In this document: positions 24,925 through 36,195 of the stretch, one piece after another
Numbering within the stretch: the stretch's first letter is position 1
How the letters are laid out: every line of letters starts with the position of its first letter
Assembly (NCBI RefSeq): GCF_002127325.2
Contig: NC_035436.2
Span: forward strand, 83,325,716-83,389,715
DNA: 64,000 bases
Direction of reading: 5' to 3'
Source of the DNA: Helianthus annuus
Taxonomy: Eukaryota; Streptophyta; Magnoliopsida; Asterales; Asteraceae
The notes under the pieces: model-generated
Seen by the model: the letters and a program-made list of their open reading frames with translations, nothing else
The model's database searches: none
What the model was told of the DNA's origin: nothing
Position numbers and translations under genes: made by a program

Positions 24925-25100
24925 TATTGTACATTTTAGGAGTTCATTACAAGGCGAAAATGTATACCATCAAAGTTGAGTTCATAGTAGCGAAGGAGTA
25001 AAACCAATTGATTGTGGAATTGTAGTAGATCAACCGTCACTTGTGTTGCATCTTCAACCCTATCTAAATCAGCTACCTCCCTTTTTAACTCCTGTATGTT
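24925..25100 (-). pseudogene. Exon-like captured coding fragment, identity unknown
   Basis: On the minus strand an acceptor-like TTACTTACAAAG...ACAG precedes an open stretch that begins ELKREVADLDRVEDATQ and continues through FHNQLVLLLRYYEL to a stop near 24925. The composition looks like a real, partly helical protein and not random AT-rich sequence. I do not recognise the gene. It lies inside the Mutator-like element, consistent with host-exon capture. It lacks a start codon and has no partner exons that I can join with confidence. Confidence 0.4.
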
Positions 25101-25281
25101 TACTTACAAAGTTAAAAAACACAAATTGGGGGGGGGGGGGGTTAACATAACAAGTACCTGTAATCTGTTCTTGTATAATATAAACCCAATAATCATACAT
25201 AAAAAACCATAATATGACAAGAATTGTTATAACAATCATCAAAACAAAAGTAACATACCAAAATAATCTAAATTTACCTAC

Positions 25282-25473
25282 TTAAGCGACTCGTGCGGCT
25301 CTCCTAACGTTTTTGGAAGCAAAGCATTCGATCAAGTCTTCATAATCCACAGTCTCTAATATGTCATTTTCAATAGATATCATCGCTATTCCATTGAGTC
25401 TTTCTTGGGACATACTCGGTCGTAAGTATGTCTTCAACAATTCAACTTTGAAAAGCTTCTTTATGCCGATGCT
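25282..25473 (-). pseudogene. Last-exon fragment of a hAT-type (ZMYM1-like) transposase
   Basis: The minus-strand frame reads KLFKVELLKTYLRPSMSQER, then LNGIAMISIENDILE, and closes with FASKNVRRAARVA and a stop at 25282. This pattern matches the C-terminal end of the plant zinc-finger MYM-type/hAT dimerisation proteins as I know them. TAATATAG upstream of 25473 could be a splice acceptor. The rest of the transposase (zinc finger, catalytic core) is absent nearby, so it is a non-functional fragment within the Mutator-like element. Confidence 0.65.
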
Positions 25474-26640
25474 ATATTACTAGAATAGTCAACAACACTC
25501 TATATGCAATTAAATTACAAAACCATTTATTTTAACAACTGAACTTAATACATAAAATTGACTAAACTAACACTTAACGGAACCACACAATCACATAAAC
25601 AAACTATACGTCTACCAAACACAGGACATACCTTGATTCCTTGAAAAAAATTGATTCAAAGCCCTTGAACAGTGGAACGTATATAAAGACAGAAGATGAA
25701 AAAAATTGATTCAATGCCCTGATTGTCGATTTGGTCGCTAGACGAGTGAGAGCTTCGATTTGAAGATTGGAGCGTTGGTATCGTAGATGATGGCTTGTAT
25801 GTGACGTTGTGTATTATCTGATGTGTTTTGATATCGTGCTCATCACTTTTGTTTACAATTCAAGGGCCCAACAGGTTACAACCCTATAACAATAACTAGG
25901 TTAAATTTTTCAAAGGCCCATAACAAATACATAACATATAGATTTTTTTTTAACTTTGGGCCCTCAGGATATTTGGGCCTGGGTCCATCGCCCTACCTGC
26001 CCCTACCCATCACCGGCCCTACATTCTGGACTAATAGTTTGAAACCTTCATCACGGCTCTCGGGATCCATCAAATTTAGTTGTTTTTTCAAGTCTTTGTA
26101 TGGCATACACTCATGTTCCCGTTCTGGCATGATGTCGGATATCTTATTTGTTTAAATCGATTTCTATTTATTGGTCTGCATATTTGTTTATGACATTTTT
26201 CTTTTGATGTATATACTGAAATCAACTTGGTTTCTGTACGGGTATGCAGGGGATTGATGGAGGAGGAATTCCGATGAATGTGGTTGAGGCAGTGGTGATG
26301 ATGGCGGCGGTGGTGGTTGTGGTAGTGGTGGTTACGGTGAAGTGGGTTGGGGGGTAGATGGTGGTGGTGGTGTGGGGTGGGGAAGATAAAGTGGGTGGGG
26401 TGGGTGGTGGGTATTAGTTATATTTCTTTTAACTTTTTAGCTATTAATTTGACAGTAAGGAGATTTTTGTCATTTCACACGCACCTAACACTAAAAACTA
26501 ACCCAGTTACGCGTCAGGGACTGTTTCGTCCCGGAACGAAATTGAAAAAGTTGGGGACTATATGTGTAATTTTAGAAAGTTAGGGAGTAAAGATTAAAAA
26601 TGAACAAACCATATGGACTATTCGAACATTTTTCTCTTTT

Positions 26641-27110
26641 TTTTTTTTAACAAATCAGCTTTTAGCAATCTAAATTATCATTAATCGATAATATTGCTTT
26701 TAGCAATCTGAATTATCACTAATTGATAATATCCTTATATGAAAGTTTACGGATAGTCAAAAGCTCTTAATATAATTTAAAAAGGCAAATTGTTTAGTTA
26801 CCTGTCAAAATAACCCGATATCCATCTGTTGTTTGAAGTTGATGATTGGACTACTAAACCAACGGACTCCTAAAATTATAAATTTCATTACAGTTTTACT
26901 TTGAAAAAAAAAAAAAAAAAAATCGAGTAAACCAATATTTTATATAATTTTTTTAGAATCAAAGAGACCATAGTAATAGGAAGAACAAGTACCTACTTTT
27001 AATATAATATAAATAACTTTATGAACAAATCAAATTGAAAAGTGTCAAATCAATGTGATGTATGACATGTATATGAGGTATTTAAGTGGAACGCACGCAT
27101 GTATCACTTA
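26641..27110. other. AT-rich intergenic stretch
   Basis: Apart from a short dispersed repeat (CTTTTAGCAATCT, twice near 26656-26710) and an A-tract near 26905, I see no ends, coding or structured repeats. Confidence 0.5.
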
Positions 27111-27335
27111 GGCCATACGGTATGGGGGTCGGCCCCGGTGCGTCCCGGTCCGGCGCCGGAGCCAACACCGTGCCGCCCCCCGTCCTGAGCTCCGTCCCCG
27201 TCGCCAACGTCCCTTCTTCGCTGTTCGGGACGATCCTCCAGGTGGGCCCCACCCCCGTCACCGGAGCCAACACCATGCCGCCCACCCCGTCGAGCTCCGT
27301 CCTCCTTCGCCGGTCCGTCTCCATACCGTATAGCC
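27111..27335. mobile_element. PIF/Harbinger-like MITE with GC-rich core
   Basis: The 15-bp ends GGCCATACGGTATGG and inverted GGCTATACGGTATGG differ at one base and are flanked by TTA on both sides (27108-27110 and 27336-27338), fitting the 3-bp duplication of PIF/Harbinger elements. The core is strikingly GC-rich in an AT-rich region and contains a direct repeat (GGAGCCAACACC at about 27160 and 27261, each followed by GAGCTCCGTCC). The open frames over it come from base composition. Confidence 0.7.
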
Positions 27336-27461
27336 TTAAATTCCCTCCTACTAAAAGTATACTAGATTTATGACTCAATAAATTTATTCGATAACCAAAC
27401 AAGATATCAATTAAATACAATCAAGACGTCACCAAAATAAAAATAATAATAATATAAGAGT

Positions 27462-27745
27462 AAATTACATTTTTACCCCTGTGGCTATATCACTTTTACT
27501 ATATTAACCTAAAATAAGAATTTTTAACATATCTGATCCATGGTCTCTATAACTAACCATTTTGGCCCCTAAGTCAAACCATTTTAGCCCCTATGTTGTC
27601 TATAACTAACCATTTTAGCCTCCACGATCCCTAGACTTAGGGGCAAAATGGTTAGTTATAGAGACCATGAGGGCAGATATGTTAAAATTCTTATTTTGGG
27701 CTAATGTAGTAAAAATAATATAACCACAGAGACCAAAAACGTAAT
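27462..27745. mobile_element. Foldback MITE (~285 bp)
   Basis: The left half, from AAATTACATTTTTACCCC through TAGTTATAGAGACC-type sequence, is the inverted partner of the right half, ending in CCAAAAACGTAAT. The arms are about 120 bp and centre on CCATTTTAGCCTCCACG near 27620. There is no coding content. The target duplication was not resolved. Confidence 0.7.
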
Positions 27746-27780
27746 ATGAACGAACTTTAGTTATTACTTTCTGTTAATAA

Positions 27781-28309
27781 CTCTTTGATGGGAGAAAGTA
27801 ACTCTTTGATGCACTTAAGGATGATGATGGTGGACAGGGAGGTAGTAGTGTGGGTCGTATAGAGAAGAAGGAGAAAAAGTCGAGTGACAGGCAGGATTCA
27901 GATGAAGAGGAGGTCGAAGAAGTCTACAATGAAACTAGTGCATTTATGACATCGGGTACTCATCCGTTCTCTTCGAAAGCAGGGGCAAGCACCTCTTCCA
28001 CAAAATTCTCAAATGGATAGGCTACTTTTGGTTCGTTTGAAGGGGTTGCCGGTTTCTGGCAACTTTATTTTTGATGATGGCGGTTGAGGATTTTGTTTTT
28101 GTTTTTTCCATTGTTTTGTCTACTAGATCATGATGTATAGTAGGCTAGGTTACGGGGTGTCATAGTTGTTTTGTTTTTGCTGGGTCATACATATATGGGG
28201 CATGTCCTATATATGAACTAGTGTGGAACACATCCTCACTACTTGTACTTATTTGCGGTTGCATTTTAATAGAATCACCAGAGTAACCCTTTACCCAAAA
28301 AAAAAGTAA
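27781..28309 (+). pseudogene. 3' end of a LINE-like retrosequence with short ORF tail and poly(A)
   Basis: A 72-codon frame (27805-28020, including the stop) reads DALKDDDGGQGG..., then an acidic SDEEEVEEVYNETSAFM stretch, then a Ser/Thr-rich end. About 280 bp of GT-rich trailer follow and end in AAAAAAAAA near 28301-28309. Acidic EVxEVYNET tails occur, in my recollection, at the end of ORF1-like or LINE-associated proteins in composite plants; that link is uncertain. The 5' part is missing, as in typical 5'-truncated retrocopies. A TAACTCTTTGATG repeat at 27779 and 27800 is not a clear target duplication. Confidence 0.5.
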
Positions 28310-28351
28310 TTTCATTTAAAAACTTATGAAATTTATATAGTATTTAACATG

Positions 28352-29583
28352 TTTTTCATGTAAGAACCACCCTTATTGCGAGAACCGCGAGAACCAATGT
28401 AAACACAAAATAAAATCTAAAAAAAAAATTAAAAAAGCACTCAAATTTTTTTAAAGATTTTTTTAGAAAAAATCGCTATATTTCGTTACAAAAAAAAAAA
28501 AAAAAAAAAAAAACGTTTTTTTTCGAGTAACAGTTATCCATGCACATGTGCATATGTATCATTACTTCGACAAATTCGGTAATACGTTATCAGGAATAGA
28601 CAATTGCACTTTAATTTACAATACCATCTGTAATACACTAATTTTTACATTACCAATATTCAAAATGTACATGTGCATCATTAGGTATAACCATGATATA
28701 ACGTGTTTTAGTACAAAAAGTTTGTGATTTTGAATGGAGAAGTAGGCCCATATACATGTTTTTTGGTTAGTTATATTTAGTGGTTGATGGTTTGGTTATA
28801 GTTGTCAATTTATGATGTAATATGTTGATTGGATGGTATAAATGGTGTTTACATACATGTAATAAAGTGAAAATATTTGTAATGGCATTGTATTATGGAT
28901 GGTATGAGGTAATGGTATTGTATTATGGATGGTAGGAGGTAATGGTAGTGTATTATGGATGGTATGATAGATGAAAGGGAAAGTGTATTCAAAGTGGTGT
29001 ACCAAAACACATTATTTCATGTTGATACATATAGATGCACATGTGTATTTCTAATATTGGTAATGTAAAAAGTATTGTATTACACATGGCAGTGTAAATG
29101 AAAGTGCAATTGTCTAATATTTGTAATGAATTACGGAATTTGTCAAAGAAATGACAAAAATGCACATGTGCATGTTTCTGTATTATGGATGGAATGATAG
29201 ATGAAAGAGAAAGTAGTGTACCATCACACCTTATTTCATGTTGAAACATATAGATGCACATGTGCATTTCTTTTTTGGTTAACGTAAAACGTAGTGTATT
29301 ACACGTGATAGTGTAAATGAAAGTGCAATTTTCTATATTTGTAATGAATTACGGAATTTGTCAAAGAAATGATACAAATGCACATGTGCATGGGTAACTG
29401 TGACTCGAAATTTTTTTTTTGATTTTTTTTTATTATAAACGAAATATAGAGATTTTTACAAAAAAAAAATAGTAAAAAAATTTTTTGGGTGTTTTTTAGA
29501 TTTTTTTAGGTATTACTGTTTGTGTTCACACTGGTTCTCGCGGTTCTCGTAATAAAGGGTGGTTCCTAACGGATCCTTCTCCT
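28352..29583. mobile_element. TA-tract element C2, second copy of family C
   Basis: It is collinear with C1 over about 1.2 kb, with the same GCGAGAACC boxes at both ends and repeated ATGCACATGTGCAT palindromes. The right end AGGAGAAGGATCCG abuts a TA tract. The left terminus has lost the AGGG start and the TA flank (GTTTTTCATGTAAGAACC instead). A poly(A) expansion lies near 28491-28513. Confidence 0.8.
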
Positions 29584-29595
29584 ATATATATATAT

Positions 29596-31543
29596 AGAGA
29601 GAGTAGGAGTTTGGTAGAAAGTGGGTTTTTCCTAGAAAGTCTAAGAAGCAATCAGAATGCGACATATGGCATTGAAGATTTTTAACTAGAAGGGCAATTG
29701 TGTAATTTCACATTCTATTTTTATTTTTGGAATTTATCTTCATTAACTAACTATCCTTGTCCATATTTTGTAACCGTTTTTCTCCATGATTTTCTGAATA
29801 ATTTGTTTTCCAAATCTAAACCAATCGCACATTCCATTGTTCAGAAGATTACTAGAAATTATCAGCATGTTCTTGGTGCTGTGTTTTACACAGTTTATAG
29901 GGCTAAAGTCAATTTTTTTATAGATCCCATAATATAAAGGTGGTTTTGTAATAGGCAGATTACTGTTTTTTTAGATATTGTTGTTGTGTTTTTAACTTCC
30001 ATCATCATGTTTTTCTTCAAAGTTAACTAGTTATCAGTCTGGGAACCATCAGCATGTTCTTGGTGCTGTGTTTTAACAGTTAGAGTGCTAAAGTCAATGT
30101 TTTTTATAGATCCCATCATATAAATGATTGTCTGATCTTCCTGGCCGCTGGATGCCCAACATCTTCCAAATACACTGACAAAGCATCGCCCTGCATGATA
30201 AACATTTTCATCAGATTGTGTTTATCATTCAGTATGCACTGTGTTTTAAGCTCAAAACTTTATACACAGAGGACTTCATGCAGTATCAAATAAAACTGTG
30301 TTTTAAGTTATTAACAGAGGGCATATGATTTGTAAAACACACCCACATAAACACTTTAGGCTTCAGATGTACCCAACTCTAGTATGATTGTAAAACACAC
30401 CAACATAAACATATCGTAAAACACATTTACCTTAAACACAGCTACAAGTCATTATGATTGTAAAACACACCCCTATAAACACATTATAAAACACAGTTCA
30501 CTTTTGGGGTTTCAGATGTACCCAAATCAAGTATGATTGTAAAACACACCCACATAAACACATCGTAAAACACATTTATCTTTAAACTTTAAACCTACCA
30601 TAATCATGAGTAAAAGCACATTTATCGCTATTGAAATTTAAACCTACCAACCTTTTTAAGTTGAAACACATACCTGCGACTACGAGGTTTTTCGAACGGC
30701 TTCCGGCAACTGATCCGGTGCTCTCCATCCTTTCTAAAGTTATCTTCTTCCATGATTGTAGGTATTTTTGGAAGGGATTGGGGTTTCGAAGATGGGTTTG
30801 GAGAGAAAGAGGGAAAATTGCATGAAAGTAGGGACTGGGGTTTGACTGACGGTTATCCATTTTTTGCGCGCCGTCTTTACGCCCGGTTTTTTACGCGTCG
30901 TTTTTTACACCCCGTTTAATGTGCCGTTTTTACACCCCGTATTTACACGCCATTTTATCACCCAGTTTTTTTACGAGCGTTTTTTACGCCCAGTTTTTAC
31001 GAGCTGTTTTTTTTACGCGCTGTTTTTTTACGCCCCGTTTTTTTCGCTCCGTATTTACGCCCCGTTTTTTACACACACGTTTCTAAACTTTTTTTACGCT
31101 TTTACATTTTGTTTTACGAAAACATTTTTCTTTTACAAAAAAACTTTTTTACAAATTTTTTTTTTACAAAAACTTTTTAACAAAGAACAAAAATTTATAC
31201 GAAAGCTTTTTTTACGGTTTTAACATTCTTTTTACAAAAACTATTTTTTACACGCATGTTTTTTTTTACGAAAACTTTTTTTACGGTTTTAAAATTTTTT
31301 TACAACAACTTTTTTACCAAAAAGTTTTTACAATTTTTCTTATAAAAACATTTTTTACAAAGAAACCTTAAAGAGGAGAGAGAGATGATTTGATGGTTAT
31401 GATTAAAAAGAGAATTTAAAAAGGAGAGAGATATGATTTGATGGATTTGATTAAATGACTGTATTACCATTTTAGTTGTCATTATCTGATTGATGGAGAG
31501 TGGTTCTCGCAACTGGGGGTGGTTTTCATTTTAGCGGCCCCCT
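29596..31543. mobile_element. Composite TA-tract region F: B-like left end, G-like right end
   Basis: The left end after a TA tract is AGAGAGAGTAGGAGTTTGG with boxes TGGTAGAAAG, CCTAGAAAG and TCTAAGAAG, as in MITE B. The right end, read inward, is AGGGGGCCGCTAAAATGA with AACC boxes, as in MITE G. These do not match each other, so at least two elements are fused or truncated here. The interior has duplicated blocks (29856-29937 with 30045-30124; 30360-30430 with 30509-30580), many GTAAAACACAC repeats and the ACG-rich array at 30860-31340. Confidence 0.5.
30860..31340. repeat. Degenerate T-tract/ACG(CCC) tandem array
   Basis: More than twenty irregular units of the form T(4-8)ACG or T(4-8)ACACCCCG, spaced roughly 15-20 bases. 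The sequence is GC-punctuated at the left and decays to T(n)ACAAAAAC at the right. An open frame (30864-31223) translates it as Phe-rich low-complexity peptide and is not credited. Confidence 0.65.
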
Positions 31544-31548
31544 ATGTA

Positions 31549-31587
<39 letters not shown>

Positions 31588-34500
31588 TGTTAGGTTTAGA
31601 AGAAAACGGTTTGAAATGTGAAAAACCGTAAGAACGATTATTAGCCACAAGATCTTTTTGATTTGTGGCTAAGATTGATGCGGTGTCATTTTTGTAAATA
31701 ATGGGAACCCTAGAACTATCAGGAGGGGTAAAATAAGATCCAACAAAGGGTATACATGTTAATCACATGCTCTTTCCCTCCATCATATTTAAACGCCAAT
31801 AACTTTTTTATGCGTGATTATTTATTAAAAAATTACACTATAAAATTCAACTTTTTTTTATCTTTCCAACGAGTATGCTAATAATATATTTCCGAAAAAA
31901 AACTGAACAAGGTTTTTTATGGCGTTTTGAACTCTTTTAAGGTGTTTTCAACTGGGTTTTTATGGCCTTTTTTTCTGAAGTGGGTGTTTTGATGGCGTTT
32001 TTAACTAGTTTTTATGGCGTTTTCTGAACTGAGTGTTTTTATGTCGTTTTCAACTGGGTTTTTTTTTTCTAAACTGGGTGTTTATGGTGTTTTCAACTGG
32101 TATTTTTATAGCGTTTTTCTGAACTGGGTGTTTTATGGTGTTTTTATTTGAACACCAAGTTCATTTCATTTTTTTATTTTAAAAGCATGGTGATGAGGTC
32201 ATGTCATTTTCCATGGTCTCGGGGGATGTTTAAGATTTCATTCTTGGTATCCGGAAACCATGTCAAGTGGTGGTTGACACAAACCCATGTCGCCCAGCAG
32301 GGCTCGGGGGTGATGTTAAACTCCTCTAGCGTGTTTTTTCCCTTCTTATTCAGACTGTTAAAAGCATTCCCCCTAGTTGTCAGCTGGTAATTGCTCAGGT
32401 TTTAACAGGTGCTTTGCGCAAAGTGTTGGCGTCGTCATGATTGGTCGACAATTGGGTCCAACTGATTTTGCTACCACGTTGCACCTTGCAGGTGGTCAGA
32501 CCATCCTCCAGACAAGAGCGGAGATCAGGGAACCGGAAATCTCTGCAGTGTAGTAACATCTTACACGCGCTTGCAGTTTGGAAAGATGGGTCTAGGTTTG
32601 ATTATTTGGTAACTCTATTGGATAGCGTGGGGGAGGCGGGAGCTCCTAGGGGATAACGCATGAGAGAAGAAGACAAAGAAAAGGACCCTGATATTAAGCA
32701 ATGTCTTTGGAAAGTTAGGGATGGACATTTCACGGTTGTGGTTAAGATCCTATGCTCTAGTGGAGTTGCCCCTCTAGGTGATTCGACCTTGAAAGCTCTT
32801 ATTGATAAACACTCAATGTTGTCGCCCCGTCCTTACCTTATAATCCTTTAGCTCAACCCAATCTTGTTGTTGATGGGGAGTGTGTGCTCAAATGTATCTG
32901 TTCCTTTCCTAAAGGGACTTCCTATGGTAGGGACGGGATGCGGGCCCAACACCTGTTAGATGCTATTGGTGGCGAGGGCTCGGTGACTTCCTCAGGTTTG
33001 CTTACGAGCATTACTTAAGTTGTCAACTCACGGCTTGGAGGATCCTACCCTAAGGTGCTTGCTGAGTTTGTTACCTCGGCCCCCTCACCCCCTTATTGAA
33101 GCCCGATAAAGGAATTCGGCCTATTGCTGTGGGGGGTATTTGGCGAAGGTTGGCTTCCAAGGTGGCGATGAAGAAGGTCGGGAAAGACATGGCCCAATAC
33201 TTGTGGGGGACTTTCAATTTAGGGTGGGGATGCCAAATGGGGCAGAGGCGATGCTTCACAGTGCGAACAGGTTTCTCAACTGCTTTTATGTAGATGGTTC
33301 CTTGGACTTGCTTACTATGGACTTCTCCATTGCTTTCAACACGGTCGACCACACAGCCATACTCCAAGAGGTTCATTAGCGTTGCCCGTCAATTTATCGG
33401 TGGGTCCAATTCTTTACGCCCAGACTGCTAGGTTGTATGTTGGTAACGAGTGTATTAGAGCTACTACTAGAGTGCAACAAGGAGATCCCTTGGGGCCCCT
33501 TCTCTTTACCCTTGCCTTACACCCCCTTATTCTCTGGGTTCAGGACCGCTTTAACCTCCCGTTTCATGCTTGGTACTTGGATTATGGGACGATTTCTAGC
33601 AACGCGTCTGAGATTGCTAAGGCCTTAGACATCATCAACGAGGAGGGGCCATCTCTGGGGCTTTATCTTAACATTAAAAAAACAAAGGTTTTTTGGTCGA
33701 CATCCGACGGGCGGAAAGTTCAGGAAGGGCTTTTCCCGAGAGGGATTGGTAGACCAGAGAGGAGGGTTAAGCTCCTTGTGGAGTTGTTAGCTGTTATCCT
33801 AGCTTTATTAGGGGAGTAGGCAGGGCGACATGCCTCAAGGGCGGTTGACCTCATGAAACCCTTTCCCTGCCTTAGGGATCCCCAATCTCCTTCTGCTAAG
33901 GTCGTGCATGAGGGTTGCTAAGTTACTTTTTGGGCTGCGGACTTCTCAACCCCATTTGATGAAGGATGCGGTTTCTGGTTCAATGATGGCCTCATGGAGG
34001 TTAGAGAAGACATAGTCGTGGGTGGCGGCCCCTTCTTTGGTGACCTTTAGTGGCGTTTAGCATCTCTGCCAATGCGTTTAGGTGGTTTGGGCCTCCTCTT
34101 AGCTCAAGATGTTGGGGCTTATGCCTTTGTGGCGTCTAGAGATCAGTCTTGGGAACTACCGAATCATATCCTTCAAAACAGTGGGGTCGTTGGGCTTGAC
34201 CCGGACTATCAGCAGGCGCTCGAATGCTTAAATGTCTCTCTCCCAGACTTCGATATTGGTGGTTTATCTAATAAGGACATCACCTCCTCGAAGCTACAAA
34301 AAACATTGGCGAATGCTCTGTTTAGCAAAACTGCTCTGGGAGAAGTTTTTGATTTGTCATCCCTCCAGAAGGTAGTGTTTGAGTGCCTGAAAGGTCCCCA
34401 TGCTCAGGATTTTTTTACTGTTATCTCGATTGAGGGGTTAGGACAATGCATGTCTGCAGTAGAATACAGAGCCATTCTCAAATACCGGTTGATGATCCCT

Positions 34501-35404
34501 ATGTGCCCGGAAGATGAAACATGCCTGATATGCCGTAAATCTTGTATAGATAAATACGGGAGCACGAAGTTCATTGTAAATAGCTCCCCGGGTTCAAATA
34601 TCGGCATGACTGGGTGCGAGATGTTTTGTGGGACATCCTAAGAAGAGCTTGGATTTCTACTAAGAATGAGGCCCTAGTGAATTTCGTCATGGACCCTATG
34701 AAAGGGAGATCTACTCCGCGACCATCGGATCTGCTCGTCTTTGGCTGGTTGGGGGGAAACATGCTTGTATGGACCTCACGGGGGTTTCCCCTTTGGTTGG
34801 TTTAAGGGAAAACAGGTTTCTTTATAAGCAGCAAGAAAGGCAGAATCAAAGAAAGTGGATAAGCACGCTAAAGCTTGCGCAGAGAACCAACATGTCTTTG
34901 TCCCTTTTGCCTTTGATACATTTGGCTCCTTAGCTCTAGAAGCTATCCACTTCTTGACCAGGGTCCAACGGGTCATCCACAACAATTGTTCAACCCCAGG
35001 GGGCATGGGTTTATCGTTGGAAGGTTAGGGTGGCGGCGCAGCTTGTTTCCCGTCTACGTTTTGATGTGATGTAACTTGGCAAGTTTTTTATGGCGAAATA
35101 TAACTTAATTGCTTTAGTAGAAAAAAAGTATAATAATAGTATACTCATTGGAAAGATATTAAAACAATTGATTTTATGGTGTATTTTTTTTTTAAATAAT
35201 CACGTATAAGAAAGTTACAGGAGTTTAAAAAAGATGGTGGAATATGCATGTGACTTGCATGTGGATGGTCTTTGGCATTTTAGTGGCATGTGCATAGACA
35301 TTTTTACAATATTACCCTTAGCGTATGTTAGCACCAATGCCACATGTCAACACCATAATGGTTCTCACAGTTTTCACACTTTTAGGCGTTTTCCCCAGAT
35401 CCCC
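31588..35404 (+). mobile_element. TA-tract element H (3.8 kb) carrying a reverse-transcriptase pseudogene
   Basis: The left end GTTAGGTTTAGAAGAAAACG continues through GTGAAAAAC and CGTAAGAAC. The inverted right end GGGATCTGGGGAAAACGC continues through GTGAAAACT and GTGAGAACC. The right end is clearly related to the right end of element A, and both flanks are TA-rich. Repeated GGCGTTTT motifs (31915-32140) are the complement of the AAAACGCC motif in A. Inside, 32450-35040 is a decayed RT gene. H may be a larger relative of A that captured this gene, or the gene may belong to the family. Confidence 0.6.
32450..35040 (+). pseudogene. Non-LTR-type reverse transcriptase with Cys/His and nuclease-like C-terminus, decayed
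   Basis: Pieces in all three plus frames form one protein. An N-terminal part (32660-32850, containing VRDGHFTVVVKILCSSGVAP) is followed by RT motif A (MDFSIAFNTVD, near 33320), motif B (QGDPLGPLLFTLALHPL, near 33477) and motif C, where YLDYGT replaces the expected YLDDGT (near 33573). The second catalytic Asp is therefore lost. A 189-codon piece (34072-34641) ends with a CLICRKSC zinc-finger-like motif. The next frames give RPSDLLVFGW and DLTGVSPLVGL, a conserved tail that could be a restriction-like nuclease (inference). Several stops and frameshifts make it inactive. Confidence 0.7.
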
Positions 35405-35426
35405 CCCCCCACACACATATATATAT

Positions 35427-36187
35427 AGGGGATGATTATCTTGAGAACGCTAAATATAGCGAGAACCGTTAAAACGAGTGAAAAAACTAGTCAAAATAAA
35501 TTTTTTAATAGAAAGTTTCTTTATAATTAAAACACAATGTTAAAAAAGGGGAAAATTTCGAAAATAGCGGTTGACTGCCATGACTTTCAAAAAAGGCCAC
35601 CTCATGCGTACTTAGAGCGACCTCTCAAGCGCATCATGTTTCTTTGGAGCGACCTCAATAAAGAATGGACACGTGGCATTTCAAATGTTGCAGGTGGGCC
35701 TAGACGCGTCCCATGCACTTCCAGAGGCATCCCATGCCCTTCCAGACACATTCCATGGCCCTCCAGACGCATCTCATGCCTTCCAGACGCATCCCATGAA
35801 CTTCCAAACACACCCCATGCACTTTGAACGCATAAATAAATGGATTTCCGAAGACGCATCCCATGCACTTCCAGACGTATCACGTGCATAATACGTTGCT
35901 CCAATGATGCATAAAGTGGCCAAATATGAAAATATTGTTGATCAATGGCCATTTTTATAGTGTTCCCTTAAAAATTAATTTACTCTTTAAATAATTCATT
36001 TGTTCTCTCAAAATCACATTAATATTTTTTTACACATGTGTTAATTTTCATTATTTACAAATACATGTAAATATAATTCTTAATATTGTATTTGAATAAT
36101 AATGACAAGTGTAAAAGAAAATTTGAATCTGAATTGTTTTTGACAATGGTCTTGTGTTTTTTTATTTGTTCTCACGTACACAGATCT
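35427..36187. mobile_element. TA-tract element I (about 760 bp), weak right end
   Basis: The left end AGGGGATGATTATC leads into TTGAGAACG, CTAAATATA, GCGAGAACC, GTTAAAACG, the nine-base layout of the other families. The right end near 36187 (read inward AGATCTGTGTACGTGAGAAC) matches only partly. TA tracts lie on both sides. The interior contains a 21-bp minisatellite (35698-35890). Confidence 0.5.
35698..35890. repeat. 21-bp minisatellite
   Basis: Eight to nine imperfect copies of GACGCATCCCATGCACTTCCA. As 21 is divisible by three, open frames with peptide repeats (for example PDASHAL) appear on both strands; I treat them as by-products. Confidence 0.8.
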
Positions 36188-36195
36188 ATATATAT

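Larger units (their letters stand above)
24355..26640. mobile_element. Mutator-like element with ~300-bp inverted ends and captured exons
   Basis: The left arm (24360-24665) and the reverse complement of the right arm (26315-26638) share about 300 bp, including AACTTTCTAAAATTACA, GACGCGTAACTGGGTTAG and GTGCGTGTGAAATGACAAAA, ending in a CCACCACCACC run. Long inverted ends with unrelated genic inserts suggest a Pack-MULE. The interior carries two exon-like minus-strand pieces (25282-25473 and 24925-25100) and a GGGCC-rich segment near 25960-26030 resembling a hAT end. I could not identify a 9-bp target duplication. No MULE transposase is seen. Confidence 0.6.

Noticed and set aside
27082..27420. 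Two overlapping GC-rich open frames
   Set aside because: They span the PIF-like MITE; openness on both strands follows from GC-rich composition.
27779..27812. TAACTCTTTGATG direct repeat considered as the LINE target duplication
   Set aside because: Both copies are on the 5' side; no copy follows the poly(A) stretch.
35537..35952. Open frames on both strands with repeated SHAL-type peptides
   Set aside because: They are produced by a 21-bp minisatellite.
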